Source: Anarhynchus alexandrinus
Lineage: Eukaryota > Chordata > Aves > Charadriiformes > Charadriidae
Direction of reading: 5' to 3'
Length of the DNA stretch: 64,000 nt
Assembly (NCBI GenBank): GCA_008711295.1
Contig: VUYV01000769.1
Span: forward strand, 1-64,000
Position numbers and translations under genes: made by a program. The notes beneath the pieces are model-generated. The model was not told the origin of the DNA. It did not search any database and was given only the letters and a program-made list of their open reading frames with translations. This document shows positions 48,501 through 61,262 of this stretch, piece by piece; the stretch's first letter is position 1, and every line of letters starts with the position of its first letter.

Positions 48501-51500
48501 TTAAAATGCAAAAAAATGGGCTAAACGGAGCAAGCATAACAGTCGATGCAGGGTCATGTCTTCATGGGAGGTACCTTTTGAGGAGTACACACGCAAGGCA
48601 ATGGTGCAGCGGTATTCTCCTACAACACCGTCCCATCCCAGCGTTTGCCTCTCCAGAGGGTGCTGGCTTTGTCACTGCTTGGGTCTGTGCCGAGAGGTTG
48701 TCCTGTGCTCTTGAAAGTTTTAGGAAATGAACAACCTGTACTGCAGTGCAGTGCTCAGGTGTAGAGTGGGGCCTCAACCAGCACCACAGGCAGGACAAAG
48801 ATTAGCAAGTGATTGAGCTGTCTGTTAGGTTACATTTGTTTTGCAATATTTATTCTGATATAACTCTAATGTAACTTCATGAAAATATGAGACTTCAGTT
48901 TGCAAAGTCAATGGCTTTGAGGATGCACCGGCCCTCTTTTTAGACTTTCAGATGAGATATCTAAAATAGGAGCTTAATCCTTTTAGATGCTTTTCTCAAA
49001 GGAGATATCGACTTTTCCAACTTTGAGGATCAGCTTGTTATGGAAAAGGCCATTAAAGTTACCCCATTTGCATTTTTCTAAGAATGAAGGTTCAGGTTCA
49101 CTACAGTGACACCAAAACCATCAGATTTCCTACAAATTGCCACACAGCCTTACTGCTTCTCAATAACTTAACTGTTAAATCTTTAAAAAATGAAATAAGA
49201 TGGAACCCAAATAAATAAAATGGAACTCAGAGTTATTTTCCTTTCCTGTCTGAAAGATTGAATGGTAAATTCACATTTCTGCCCTATGCTACTGCTTCTC
49301 CTCAGACTGTTCCTCTCTCCTCTGAGAACTGGTTTCATCCTCTGGTTAATAATTCACTGGTAACCACACTCACAAAAATTTGCAAGATATCTAAAAATAT
49401 AATACATTCACATTTTTTGTTCTTAAATACTGAATTATTTTAGGTCACCAAAACCCTTCCTTGCAGTCATTTTTAGTTTTATCTGCATATATTTTAGCTT
49501 CCTCTAATGCCTGTGAAATCTATTTCAGCTAATAAAAGAGGTATTGTAACAGAAAAAAAGCCATGTGGTTTTATGCTCATACATTGACCTGGAGTTTCCC
49601 ATTAAGCTACTGACAGATGAAAGGTGATTCTTTCCTTACTGGATATTGCACCTTTCCTGAAAAGAAGGATGGGTTTGACTCATGCAGGTCAAATTTATTC
49701 CCAGTGTAACCTCACTGAAATCAGAGGGATTATATTAGAAGTGCAGTGTTTGCTTCGTGAGTTTTATATTGGTTAGGTATGGCCTCTTTCCTTCACTTGG
49801 GGAGGATTTCTGAGATTCATTAACCTTTCAGAGCAAGTTTTATGCCAAACGTTCGTTTTGTCTTAGAGGTTGATTTAATTTAACATTCTCTACAGCAAAC
49901 AAAGCAATAGTTCAATTTGAAAAAAACCTGAGGTCATCCCGCAGCACATCACTTACAGGTGCTTAATGGAAAGTGGTGTAACACAGTAAAGGAAATACAG
50001 CCAGACAAAAATGCCTCTGAATGTTCAAGAGAAGAACCAATTAGTAAAGCAAGTCAGCCTGATGACAGAGATAAAAGCGCTGAGAGTGATTCATCTAGTT
50101 GTTGAGCCAGTTTTACAGCCACATAGTGCAAACACCTTGATGGAGTTATGTTAGTGTCGCTGGTATCCCGCGTCAACAGTTTCATTGCAATTTAATGATA
50201 CACCTTAGTCTTCACAAGCGTGTCTAGCTGAAACTATTTTCCATGAGGCTTGGAAGCAATATTCAAATAATGTATTTATTTCCATAAAACATACACCCAT
50301 AAAGTTTGAATAAATTTGAGACTTTCTTGACACAAAAGCAATACAAAAGCCCTTTGGGGTTTTGATTTTCATAGAGAATCATTACTTTAACAGCACTTAG
50401 TCTTGGACAACATGTTTTTCCTAAATAGTAAGATTTTTTTTGTAGCAGCAAATAGCAAAATAGCTGATTTTATATTTAGCTAGCTTAAGCCCAATATTAA
50501 TTAGATGTTACAAGCATATTAGCAGTGAGAAGGAAAAAAATAATGTTCACTTTTTGTAGGTATCTCCCCAAAAAAGCTCAACAAACTCCAAAAATTTAGA
50601 GTTAGGATTGAACTCAAAGCAATTAAAAAAATCTACAGTGTGGAAATATAAGTTTGGATCAATCAATTACCCCCGCCCCCAAACTCTACCCTGCAGTCAG
50701 ACCATGAGTTAAGCAGCCATTTAATAATCAATTCCTAATAGCTTCCATCATCTGAACTGATGTGACTAGTTTTGAGCCCAGTTCCCATTACAAACATGGT
50801 TTGTATGATCACAGCGTGCTTGTGTGCCACTAGGTTTGCCTTTCCATTTACTTCTGAATCCTTTGGCCAGTTCTAAGACAGATTACCTGAGGGCTGAGCT
50901 ATTGGAGTTCCCACAAATTTTATGGAAACAAGAACTAAGCCAGAGAAGGGAAAGCTTATAAAAGCCTCTGTAAATACCCCAGCTGAAAGAAAGGCTGTAG
51001 TATCTGTGCACTATTAGTCACTAGAAAAGTCACATAGAAGATAGACATTTTCTGATACCCTCTGTTGTGAATGGAGCTTCATCTGGAGCTCACAGGATCC
51101 ATGGCAGTGCCCAAATCCACACAAAACCAGTTTGTTACCTCTGGATCACTGTTTCTTAGTGGTATTACTGTGGGGTCTACAATGTGGATTTGCTCTATGG
51201 GAAATGCTAAGCAAGTTCAGCTTCTCACCTGTGAAAATTTCCGTGCACTGTTGCAAAGTAGGATTGTTCAGTCTTCTTTGGCTCCGAGAAAGGGAATGCC
51301 TGGGCAGGAAGCTTGGTGTCCTTCCCGGGAAGGAGAATGTAGGGTCTGTACCTCCACCACAGTGACCACCAGGCAACTGGCCCAGTGGTCTCTTTGCTGA
51401 GCACAGTGGTTCCCAACTTTTGCCTTCTGGAGGACAAAGGCTTTGCAATTTCCTTGAAGGCAGCAAGGTGTCAGAGGTCTTGTTTCTGGTTTCCCTGCCC

Positions 51501-53480
51501 CCTTCTGAGTGGCTGTGGAGACATTTCTCTGTCCATTTTGCCGCTGTGGTCTAGGAAGTGTTTTCAGGCTGAGTTGTCTGCTTTCCCCTTTGTGCAAGAA
51601 CACTCTGCTCTATACAATACATTTTTAAAATACCAGAGAGATTAGAGTGTGAGTTCTGGACCCAAATATGAGTCCCACTGGGAAATGCCAGTAGCACCAC
51701 CAGGATCACAAACCTGAGCATGGAAGCTGCTGGAGTATGAATGCGCAGACCTTCACGAGTGGTATGAAGGCCAGGTGACAATGATTTCATGTTTACATAA
51801 TGTTTCCTCTGCTATGTGAAACCTAGGAGCAAAGAGTAATGGCAACTTTAAATGTCCCTGTAAAACACCACCGCCATTGTAGAGAACTGCCAAATTTCCC
51901 CCAACTCTTCATTTTTGCTTCATTTAAAGTCATTAAAGGACTGCAGGTTCCTTCAGTACTATCTGCAAGCGTTCAGCAGCTCTCAGTGTAGAAAAAAAAA
52001 GTGAAGACATAGTTAACTAAATGCCAACTAAATAAATGCTGGGAATAAACCCCAAGTATTACTACCTGGCAGAAATAATCCTGGTTGAATAATCAGTAGA
52101 GGTGTTTTTTTGCTGACATGCAATATGTGAACAAATGCAGTATGAAAGAGTTGTTATTCTGCTTCAGATAGTTATAAAATGAAATTAAACATCTCTTTGA
52201 AATAAGCATCCATTCACAAAGGTTATTTTAGCTAAATATCAGTTGGCCATTACAAATCTCTTGCCTGTTCATTACTTGAGAAACAGGAAGCAAATCCCAC
52301 CCTTTCAAGCCTTGTTAAATCCTTCCTTCAGAGAATGCATGCAAATACAGCTCGGTTCATATTCCAGAGGGTTTCAATAAGGATTTTTCAAGGTACATGT
52401 TAGTTCTCTCCAGTCAGTGATGACAAATCAAGAGTACAACCACTAATCTAAAAATGTACCAACTGCTTACAGCCAACACTGAGATGTTAAAAAAATAAGG
52501 ATTTTATTTTCCTCTTCTCTGTTTTGTGGCACAATTTTACAGGGGGTTCACACAAAATGTCAATTTTGCTCTTGGGAAAAAAAAAGGAACAGAAATGAAA
52601 AACAGTCTTGTAATTGACTAACAGCTTCATGTGAGCATTAGTGTTTGAATGGAGTCTAGAAGCTGAGACCTGAGCTGTTGCTGGATGTTAAATAAGAAAT
52701 ACGTTTTTGATTTGTTTTTCCTCTTAGCCAGAGTGATGGAGAGACGTAATGCAGTAAGTGCGTTCTGTTGTACCATCCGTGACCTCAATGGGGAGGGAGA
52801 AAATGGGCTTTTGCTGTCAGCTTCTCATCCTGTTACAGATTTGAGTTTTACTCCAACATTACTTCCAGTCTAATTGCATTTGACCCGGCACTCTTGCTGT
52901 GCTAGTGTCAGTCAGCATAACTGGAGGCCTATGTAACAGCTAGTATTTATAGAGTAAATATAATTGCTTGCTAAGCCCTAGAAGCATCAGCCTTATGAAC
53001 TTCCTTGTTTTCATTAAAATACGGGTTTCTTTCCACTTGCCTATGGAGGCAATTCAGACAAGGTATTTATGTGCCCTAAGTGGAAGCTGCCTGCATTGAG
53101 AAACGAGGCTAGGGACATAAAAAATCTTGCCCTATTTAGTGTAAGTTTAAATTAAAAATAGCAGCTTGTGGTCAGGTGTAAAAAGTCGTGCATGTGTTTA
53201 TTAGCAAAATATTGATACATGCAAATTACTGATGTCTGCATGTTTACGTCTTAAAATTGCAGAGCTGTTTATATGTTTGCACAGCTTAGAGGACGTTCTT
53301 TTAATTCCCTGCTTCCTTCGATGGGGATAAATGCAGTCCTCAACATGTAAAGTTTTGTGTTTCTGCAGTTACAATGTGAGGTATCTAGATCTCTTTCTTT
53401 GCCTTTGCTTACTTACCTGAGTTTTTCTTCAATTTGAGAGGGCATTTGGCATTTCAGAATGAAAACCTGCAAGTCACTCT

Positions 53481-53500
53481 TCTCTGGTACTCTCTGGTAC
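53481..53500. repeat. Perfect 10-bp tandem pair
   Basis: TCTCTGGTAC occurs twice without interruption. Confidence 0.85.
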
Positions 53501-54559
53501 ATCAGAAACCACACGTAGGCTAGACCTGCAATAGTTTGGGGCAGAGTTTTATTGCTCCAATATCAGTATATTCTATACACAATAAAGTGAACATATGACT
53601 TTCATATCTCTAAAGTGATGCCTGGAGCAAGCTGCATATTAGTGCTTTCAGGCTCAGTGCTGCACGGTTCCAAGCGCATCTTTAAGGATGATCAGTAACC
53701 TCAGCTTGGGGTTTGTGTACCCATGAGAGGTGAAAACGTAGAACATTTTGCAGTAGCAGGCTTTGCATTATGCATATCCATTACTCTCCCAACTTGAGGA
53801 AAGACAGTGTGTGGGTTACAGCACAAGTCTGTGTGTATGCTGACCTCAGTTCTCTCTTTCCAGTCATTTTTATGTAATAAATCAAAGCAAGCTAACTTCA
53901 ATATGCAAGCTGTTTCATTTTCACAACGCAACCTTTCCCTTCACACTCAGACTACAGGGTACCAAAAAGCTCTAAACCAGCAGGACATCCACATCTATGT
54001 GTTGATTCGGATAAGTATTGAAAATTTGAAGGTTCATGTCTCATGAAGGTTTATTACCTCATCAGGTAATCATTTGTAGAATTTTGCTATTCAGAATTCT
54101 ATTTTATAAAATAAAAAATGAGCCAGTGCAAGATCCACCTACTGGGATCCTCTCCTGATAGTCCTGTGACTTTCCTGTGATTCACATTCCCTGGGATTCC
54201 CCATCTTTCCCCTCAAAATAAATCTTATTTTCTGTATTGTAAGCTTTAGTGTAAGATACTCCCAAGTCGTACCCCTCCTTTGCCTGGATGCTCAGATGGA
54301 AGTTGTTAATTATTAAAGAGCATGAATCAATTATTTCTAGGTTTCTGGTATATCATGCCTTTTTTTTTGTGTTTGAGTTTATACATTTTTTTCTACTAAG
54401 GTCTCTATTTTTGTCCTGGTGTAACACTGAACATATCATGAGCACACAGCAATACACACAGGGCTGTGTGAGCCCTGAACCTCGAAGGGAGTGCTAGGTG
54501 AACACAGCTGCGGCGTCTCCAATTATATGGCAAAAGTGGCTTAGGGCTCCTATATTTTT

Positions 54560-55300
54560 TTCTCTGAAATCCTAGACAGAAAATGGCTGTGTGCAATGCA
54601 AAGCATGTGCGCTGTAAGCTTGCTTAAGTTCTGGATGAACCAGACTTTCAGCACATGAGCAGGTGAGTTTTCCAGCTTGTGTACACTGAATCCAACAAAT
54701 CCAGCTCTGCAGCGTATGGATAGCAGAACGGGCAGTCTCAGAGGGTTCATTTTCATGTGGAGAAGTGTGATGTGCGTGGGGCTCGCTGTGTGCGAGTGCA
54801 TTTTCCTGCACATCAAGCAGTTGGGTCAGATCTACTGCCAGCCTCTGCAATCCCTTACAAATGCCAGCAGCAGGTAGCACAGAGTGGCTCTTGCCCTGCA
54901 GCTGGCACAGGAAATGTGCTCCAGGCTTCAGCATTCTGCTGCTTCGGCAAATGCATCCTCAAAAGCAAATGCGTTCCCCTTCCCTGCAGGTCTGGATGGC
55001 CCCATCTCGCGGAGGTCACACACTTCTGCTCAGCGGAGATGTGGGAGGTGCAGAGGAATCTGGTTTCAGCCAACGCCTCCAGTATGTTTTGGCACCGAGG
55101 GACATGAAGGACCCCTCGTGCATCCTGAAGCGGGGTATGAAGTAGGAGCCCAACATGGAGCCCTGGCCATCACCGTTCAGTACCTTCATCAACCACATGC
55201 TTCTCCTGCATGGCAGCATCTGTGCGGGACTCTGCAGCTTCCTCAGGTTTCCCGGGACTCCCGGCTGTGGTGCTTAGCACAGGACTGGTCCTGAGGTTTT
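54560..55300. other. GC-richer segment with overlapping open frames, unidentified
   Basis: Long frames overlap here on both strands: 54572-54934 (-, 120 codons), 54757-55107 (+, 116), 54884-55294 (+, 136), 54855-55073 (-, 72) and 55016-55219 (-, 67). I recognise no domain in any of them. Such stacking is expected when GC rises and stop codons become rarer. The segment has about 16-18 CpGs, more than its flanks. It could be an exon or pseudogene of something I do not recognise, a noncoding RNA locus or plain GC-richer DNA. I favour the last. Confidence 0.35.
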
Positions 55301-56189
55301 GCTCCTGACTTTATGAACAAAATTTTTCTCCCAAAGAAAGCAGTACAATGCCAGATGAATGTCAAGGTTTTGCTCTTCACCTCCTAAAACATCTATGAAT
55401 GTCACGAAAGCTTGTAGCACTACATTTTTAATGTGCATCACATCTGTACATCTCTAGAATGATCCGTCTATATGAACAACAGCTGAAACACCTCATTCTG
55501 TATGGCTGCCAAAACCCTTTATGTACATCGTATTAGTCAACTCAGAAGGAATTGGTTATTTTTATAAGGAAAATGCCGCCAAATCCTTTTTCAAATATTT
55601 AAAATATTTTTGGCAAATCACATTTTTATAATCCTTATACAGCTGTTTCATACTGAAACAAAACATAATACCGTACATGATGAATGTCCCAGAACCTCCC
55701 CTCTGATTTTATTAGCTCATTTGCACAGACAGATGAAACTTAGCACAAAAAAGCAAATAGTTGCGATATAAATCCACATTTCTGTATGCAGCCATCTTGT
55801 TATACATCACGTTGGCAGTACCAGCAGCTCTAAAGTATGTGCAGTTAAGGCAGTGTAGGACCATACTACAATGCATAGTATGGAGGCACCCAAAAAGTGA
55901 GGTGAAAGAAGTGGAAAAATGCGTGGTCTTTTATGGAACTACTGGGGGCTGGTTTCTCTCCTGGTACTGATCGGCCAGTGGCAAGGCACTGGGGAGGCTG
56001 CAGGTATCCGATCGTCCCTGTACTTATGCTGTAAAAGCACCTGCCAGATGTGATCTGTGGGGCTGGTGTGACTGAATGTAGGGATGGTCAAACCTGATTA
56101 GAGAAGACCATATTTGTTCATTTTGCTGAAGTGAAACATGCACCGGCAAGCAAGACTCAAAAGGCTGATACTTCTTTCTGCCCAGTCTT

Positions 56190-56478
56190 TTTTTTCAGTG
56201 GTGCCCAGTGATAGAACAAGAGGTAACGGGCAAAAACTTGAACATAGGAAGTTCCATCTAAACACGAGGAGGAACTTCTTTACTTTGAGGGTGGCAGAGC
56301 ACTGGAACAGGCTGCTCAGAGGGGTGGTGGAGTCTCCCACTCTGGAGATGTTCAAAACCCACCTGGATGCCATCCTGTGCAACCTGCTGTAGGTGACCCT
56401 GCTCTGGCAGGGGGGTTGGACTAGGTTATCTCCAGAGGTCCCTTCCAACCCTGACCATTCTGTGATGCTGTGATTCTA
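56190..56478 (+). mobile_element. CR1 LINE 3' fragment, forward
   Basis: Starts within the TTTTTTTCAGTGGTGCCCAGTGATAG block and reads through the conserved [28 protein letters not shown] and [14 protein letters not shown] regions of the ORF2 C terminus. The 3' UTR phrase AGGTCCCTTCCAACCCTGACC follows, then a three-unit degenerate octamer tail ATTCTGTG ATGCTGTG ATTCT. The coding remnant (frame 56138-56392) is open but lacks all catalytic parts, so the copy is a dead 5'-truncated insertion. Confidence 0.95.
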
Positions 56479-59400
56479 ACAGCCCAGACACCAGTGATGA
56501 CTCCGGTGCAGCCTATCTTCTTTTAATTTCATTTTTTTCTCTTCTTTTCCTCTGTGTCTTGTCCCAGTGCACCAAATGACATTGTTTTATACTGTTCCAG
56601 AATACCCGTGAACACAGCAAGTAGATTTACTCTAGACTTACACCAGTAGGACCAGTAGCAGGATCTGGCACGTTTTCTTTGTGAGCACCCTGAACACTTC
56701 CTTTCTCTGCCCTCCCAGCTGGGTAGCTTCAGAGCCTGGCAAATGAGAGGCACTATTTTTAATGTCTCATTCAAGCAGCAATGTGGTAGAAGTGGCAAAT
56801 AATAGTTGCTTTCAATGCAGGAAACAACACACAGTGCCACTGTTCCTATTTTATAAGCTATATTAAAAAACCTCTTCATGTTGATTGTAATAATTATTTG
56901 TGCTACTCCAGCCTATAGACTTTTCATTTAAAAGTTTACTGTTAATCAATGCTGTATTTAGAGCAAATTTTTTTGTGTGTGCATATGTCTGTGAATTTTA
57001 ATATGCTAAAGAACCTACTCAGTAGGCTGTAAAAGGTGATTTGGAAAATAAGTTTTTAAAGTACTTCAATAAAATAGCATATGTAAATAATACACTGAAA
57101 ACATTATTAATAAGGCTGCCAAATGAACCACTAAAATGTTAGTTTTGCATGGATATCCTTAACACAGAAAAAATGCCTTTTTTTTTCTGTAATTGGGCCT
57201 AAAATAGACAATATTCCTTTAAATAGCAAAAGGTGTGCATTAATACTAAGGCTACCATGCCTGTCAAATTGCAGTCCCTGCTCTGAGATAGAAAGACATT
57301 GCATACTACAAAGGTACCAGAAAATAACTTTTTAATATGGGAAATGACATACCTTATTCTCAGCTTTGTTCCAAGAAATGGGGTTTGGGCTGATTTTGAA
57401 AAAAACACTCAAAAATATAATCAGCCAGAGGAAAGCACTCTGCCTGAGAACATGGAAATTTGGCAGAGAAACAAGCAAATAGAAGCACTGTTATACTGAA
57501 GTGTTGGGAAACATTAATAATAGGAAGTATCAAATATCATATAAACAAAAGTAATGATACAATTAGTTAAATGCTTTTCAAATGATAGAAAAATAAAATT
57601 ATCAATCCCCCCTTCTAAGACAGGAGGTGTAATGTGTAGGGAGGTATGGTCTTTCATATTCGACCTCCAAGCATTGGAATGCTCCATGATGCCCGAGATT
57701 TTGGAAGAGAAAGCAAACTCAGAGATGGATGGGGAACAGCATTAGGAGGGAGCCTAAAGTCTTACTGAACAGAGGAGTATCCAGCTAAACTAAACAGCCC
57801 TTACTTTCCTGCTATAGAAGGGAAATAGATTCAAATAACTGCTGACTAAAGCCTCTAGTAATTACAGCCTGGGATATTCAGCACAGTTGCTGTCACAGAA
57901 GATCTGTGTGGAGAAACACCCATTTTCTACCCTGGGATAAAATTGCTTCTACAAGTCAGATCAGGAGGTTTTGCATTAATCCTTTCCTCTTTGCAAATTA
58001 TTAAAGCGCTGCGCAGAGCGTGTGTTTGCATTGCTGGCAACTTTATCACATGCTGGGCCAAGCACATGGGGTCTGTGGAAACCTGCTGAGAAAATCCTGA
58101 AGAAAGCCTGATGCCCTCACGATGGCAGAACTTGTGCCAGGCAGAGCTGCTGCAGGGAACAGATGAGGTGTGCGCTCTCCTCTCATCCCCGCTTTGCTTG
58201 TTGGCTCTCTTTTTTATATTTGGGGATGTTGAGATGAAGAAGCAGACCCAGACCCATGCAGGATCTCCAGGAAGAAAAAATTCCACAGGAATGTCCTCCC
58301 AGACCTGCTTATATCCCTAAGCATTCTCTTATGAGGCAAACAAACCCAGAAGCTCCCAGGCCAGCCTAAGAGGATGTTAATTATGGTTGCTATAAATAAA
58401 GTGCAGCTCTGGATTGGTTAGTGTTTTTGTTCTTTTCATCTTTATCTCAGAGAACAAGAGGCTGAGGAAGTGCATACCCCGTCCCTGACCTGCACTGTCC
58501 CGGACATCTGACCGGAGGAAGAATCTCCATGTGGAGCAGAGAGAGGTCTGAGGGGAGAGGTGGGAGGAGAAGGGTTGCAGAGCCAAAAATGCCCTTTGTC
58601 CACATAGGAGCAGAAAGATCAGCTAGCTGTGAAACTGCTCTTTTAGCAAACTGCCCTTTGTTTTTCACAGAGGTGGTGTTTTCTCACAGAGATCAGGACA
58701 TGAGAAATCCCCACTTCACTATCTGCTATTTGATGCCAAGCATTCAACCGAGAGCTTATCTTTTTTGGTGAAAGACAATCCTAAGGAAAAATGCATAGGT
58801 ATTTTGCTTTATAACGATGTCTGAGCCCTTTGACAAAAAGGTACAGCTTCCTACCAGAGGCACCTTTTTTTTTTTTTTTTCCTCCAGGCTGAAATTATTA
58901 TTCTGCTACAGAAAATAAAGGTTTTGCCTCCCTTCCCATAAAAATTCCACCCACTTTAATAGGAAAAGAGAAGCATTTAGTCTTCCTGTTTCTGGTCCCC
59001 ATCCAGACCTTCACAATCTTGTAATGTGTTTATCCTGGAAAACAGGGAAATATATGCATTTTCCCCATATTGCAGACAGAGAATTAAGGCAGAAGTGGAC
59101 TAATCATCACATACTGAGCAGAGTGCAGCCCAGTGGCCCCAGGATTGACACTGCGGTTCATGAACCTGAGAGAGGACCTGTGCTCAAGCTGCTTCAGAGC
59201 AGCACTGCTCTGACAGTCGAACCCCCACGCTGTGAGTGTCTGTGTACACCTAGAACTCCTGCTCACACCATCACCTCGTCGGTGGTACCCAAACAGGCTC
59301 AGCTTGGGTGTCCCCCACCTGGATAAAGGATCCAGGTGACATGTGGCTACAAAATGCCTTTAATACCAGGCGCAGCATAGTCCTGACTGTCTGTAGGTCT

Positions 59401-60774
59401 AACACAGGCTGTGGGATGTGCCTGGTCAGCCCTGGAAGATGAAAAAGGAAGAGTTGTGCAGGGAACGAGCCCATTCCATCTCTGCTTCGTGACAGACCCT
59501 GTCTCCCTTGTCTCTTTCCAGGTGAGCAGCGCTGGGCTGCGCACACTCAAATCTACCTCCTCTCCTCCTTCTCATATGAAAGCATTGATCACCCCTGCTT
59601 ACCTTTCCCCCTGCTCCTCCTGGCAAGCGAGCAGAAGGGTAGGGTTGGCAGCAGCAGCTCCTGCCACAGGGATGTTTCAGGAGGGCTGCTCCATTCGTGG
59701 TGGGGAAACATGGAGATGGAGGTGGCTGCCAAGGCAGGGGAAGGGGGATGCGGAGACAGATGGCTGTGTGCACAGGGAGCATTGCCTGTGTGGGGAACAG
59801 CATGTGGGAGGTTGCACAACTCAGAGCTGCTCCCCCTCAAACAGCCCAGACTGGATTACTCCTGTGGGCACTTACACGATGATAATAATCTCCTTCCCTG
59901 TACGATTATGCCAGTACGGGGTGGCCACACAACCACTGACCTCCCGACGTGCTGTATCTCTTCTTTCTACCCTTTGGTTTTGATTTGGGATTTTTCTGGA
60001 TGCAGCACTCCTTTCTGATTATTCTGGAAGCACTTGGGGAATTTGTAACAGTAATAATGTATGGTAGGTTTGGCTGGGAAAATTCTGTTTAACAAAAAAT
60101 GTTGAGGTTTTGAAACTTATTTTCGTTCTCTGTTGGAGTAAAATCAAAGTCTTCCAAAAACTGTTTTGGAAACTGAGCAGACCAATCTGTTAGGGACCCA
60201 CTGGGAGGTAGGAGGTCCTTGTTTGGAGCTGAGCACAACAGGATTATGGGTCTGGGTCTCTCCTCCCCTAAAAGTGGGCCCTAGGCAGGGACTAATCAGA
60301 GGTGCTGCTCCTTTGTTCTGGTTCAGACCAGAAATTCCATTCTGGACCTCATTACGGAAAAACAATATATTTTCATTAGAAAAAAATCATTGCAATATAT
60401 TTGTATTTTCTTTTGAAAAACAGCAGGTCAACCTGAAATTGAGGCCATGCCACAGAAACTAAGTACGCAGGTTCTCAGCATTCATTTCATTTTTCTTCTA
60501 AGTATGTATTAGGCTACATCGCTTAACTTGGTGTTTATTTTTTTTACTTTTAAAATGTGCCATTTACAAAATAACAATATAAATCAAAAACACAGCAGCT
60601 GAACTTCTGTGGGAAACGGCCTGGCTCGCCTCTCAGCCGCTGCTTGCCAGCTTCACTTCAGAAAATCATCTGACCCTGGAGCTGCCTTCAGAAATGCACT
60701 GAAGGGATTCCAAGGCATGTACAAGATTAGTAAAATCACTTCAGGAGCAACAACAACACGGCGCTCCACCTCAG
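56479..60774. other. Noncoding, GC rising towards the right
   Basis: No gene recognised. A T16 tract ending in CCTCCAG (58865-58887) looks like a splice acceptor but has no convincing exon. A perfect E-box hairpin lies at 59316-59338. Frames at 59411-59983 (+, 190 codons) and 59426-59803 (-, 125) overlap each other and show no domain. Confidence 0.5.
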
Positions 60775-61262
60775 GGGCCAGTTGGGCTGGAGGGATGAGC
60801 CAACAGCAATCTTGTGAAATTCAAGGAGGATCAATGCAAACTCCTGGATCTCTGAGGGGATAACCTTGCAAGGGTGAGGGCTGGGGGTGGCTGGGATGGG
60901 GAGCAGCTCTGCAGGAGGTGCTGTCACCCTGGTGCACCACGAGCCATACGGGAGCCAGCAGCGACCAGGCAGCAGGAGCACGGTCCGTCCATCTAGGGGT
61001 GATATTATCCTCTTCTGCTCCTCACTCATGAGACCTGAGGATATAGTGCCCAGTTTTGAGCCCCCCTCAATACGAAACATGGACAAACTGGCATGAATTC
61101 AGCGAGGGGCCCCATGTTGGTCCAGGCTGGAGCAGTTGCCCTGCAAGGAGAGGCTGAATGATGGGGATCAGCCTGGGGCAGAGATGGCTCTGGGTGGGGC
61201 TGGCAGCAGCCCCTGGTAGCTGCCTGGAGGCAGCCGAGAAGGAGCCAGGCTTCTCACAGCCA
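60775..61262 (+). mobile_element. CR1 LINE internal fragment, forward
   Basis: It follows CR1 ORF2 from the FNK.KC.VLHL region (GATGAGCCAACAGCAATCTTGTGAAATTCAAGGAGG) through GAGACCTGAGGATATAGTGCCCAGTTTTGAGCCCC (equivalent to the LEYCVQFWAP region) to GAGAGGCTGAATGA (EERLRE) and GGAGCCAGGCTTCTCAC. Both ends are truncated and the 3' tail is absent. Divergence and indels are substantial and no useful frame survives. Confidence 0.85.

Larger units (their letters stand above)
45568..56189. other. Mostly unique noncoding sequence
   Basis: No gene is supported. It holds an A14 tract (45685-45698), an old amniote repeat phrase near 49690-49735 (CAGTGTAACCTCACTGAAATCAG, weak), an ATGCAAAT octamer motif (52338-52345), a perfect 10-bp tandem pair (53481-53500) and a GC-richer segment at 54560-55300 with overlapping long frames on both strands (separate entry). 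The rest is unremarkable. Confidence 0.55.

Noticed and set aside
51404..51420. CAGTGGTTCCCAACTT, resembling a hAT-Charlie terminal inverted repeat
   Set aside because: No matching inverted end or 8-bp duplication was found nearby, so it is probably chance.
58865..58887. T16 tract ending in CCTCCAG, a strong-looking splice acceptor
   Set aside because: The only nearby donor gives a segment of about 30 bp with no coding character. The tract is more simply a poly(T) repeat.
59411..59983. Forward 190-codon open frame
   Set aside because: Overlapped by a 125-codon reverse frame. No domain, signal peptide or family resemblance. GC-rich local composition explains it.
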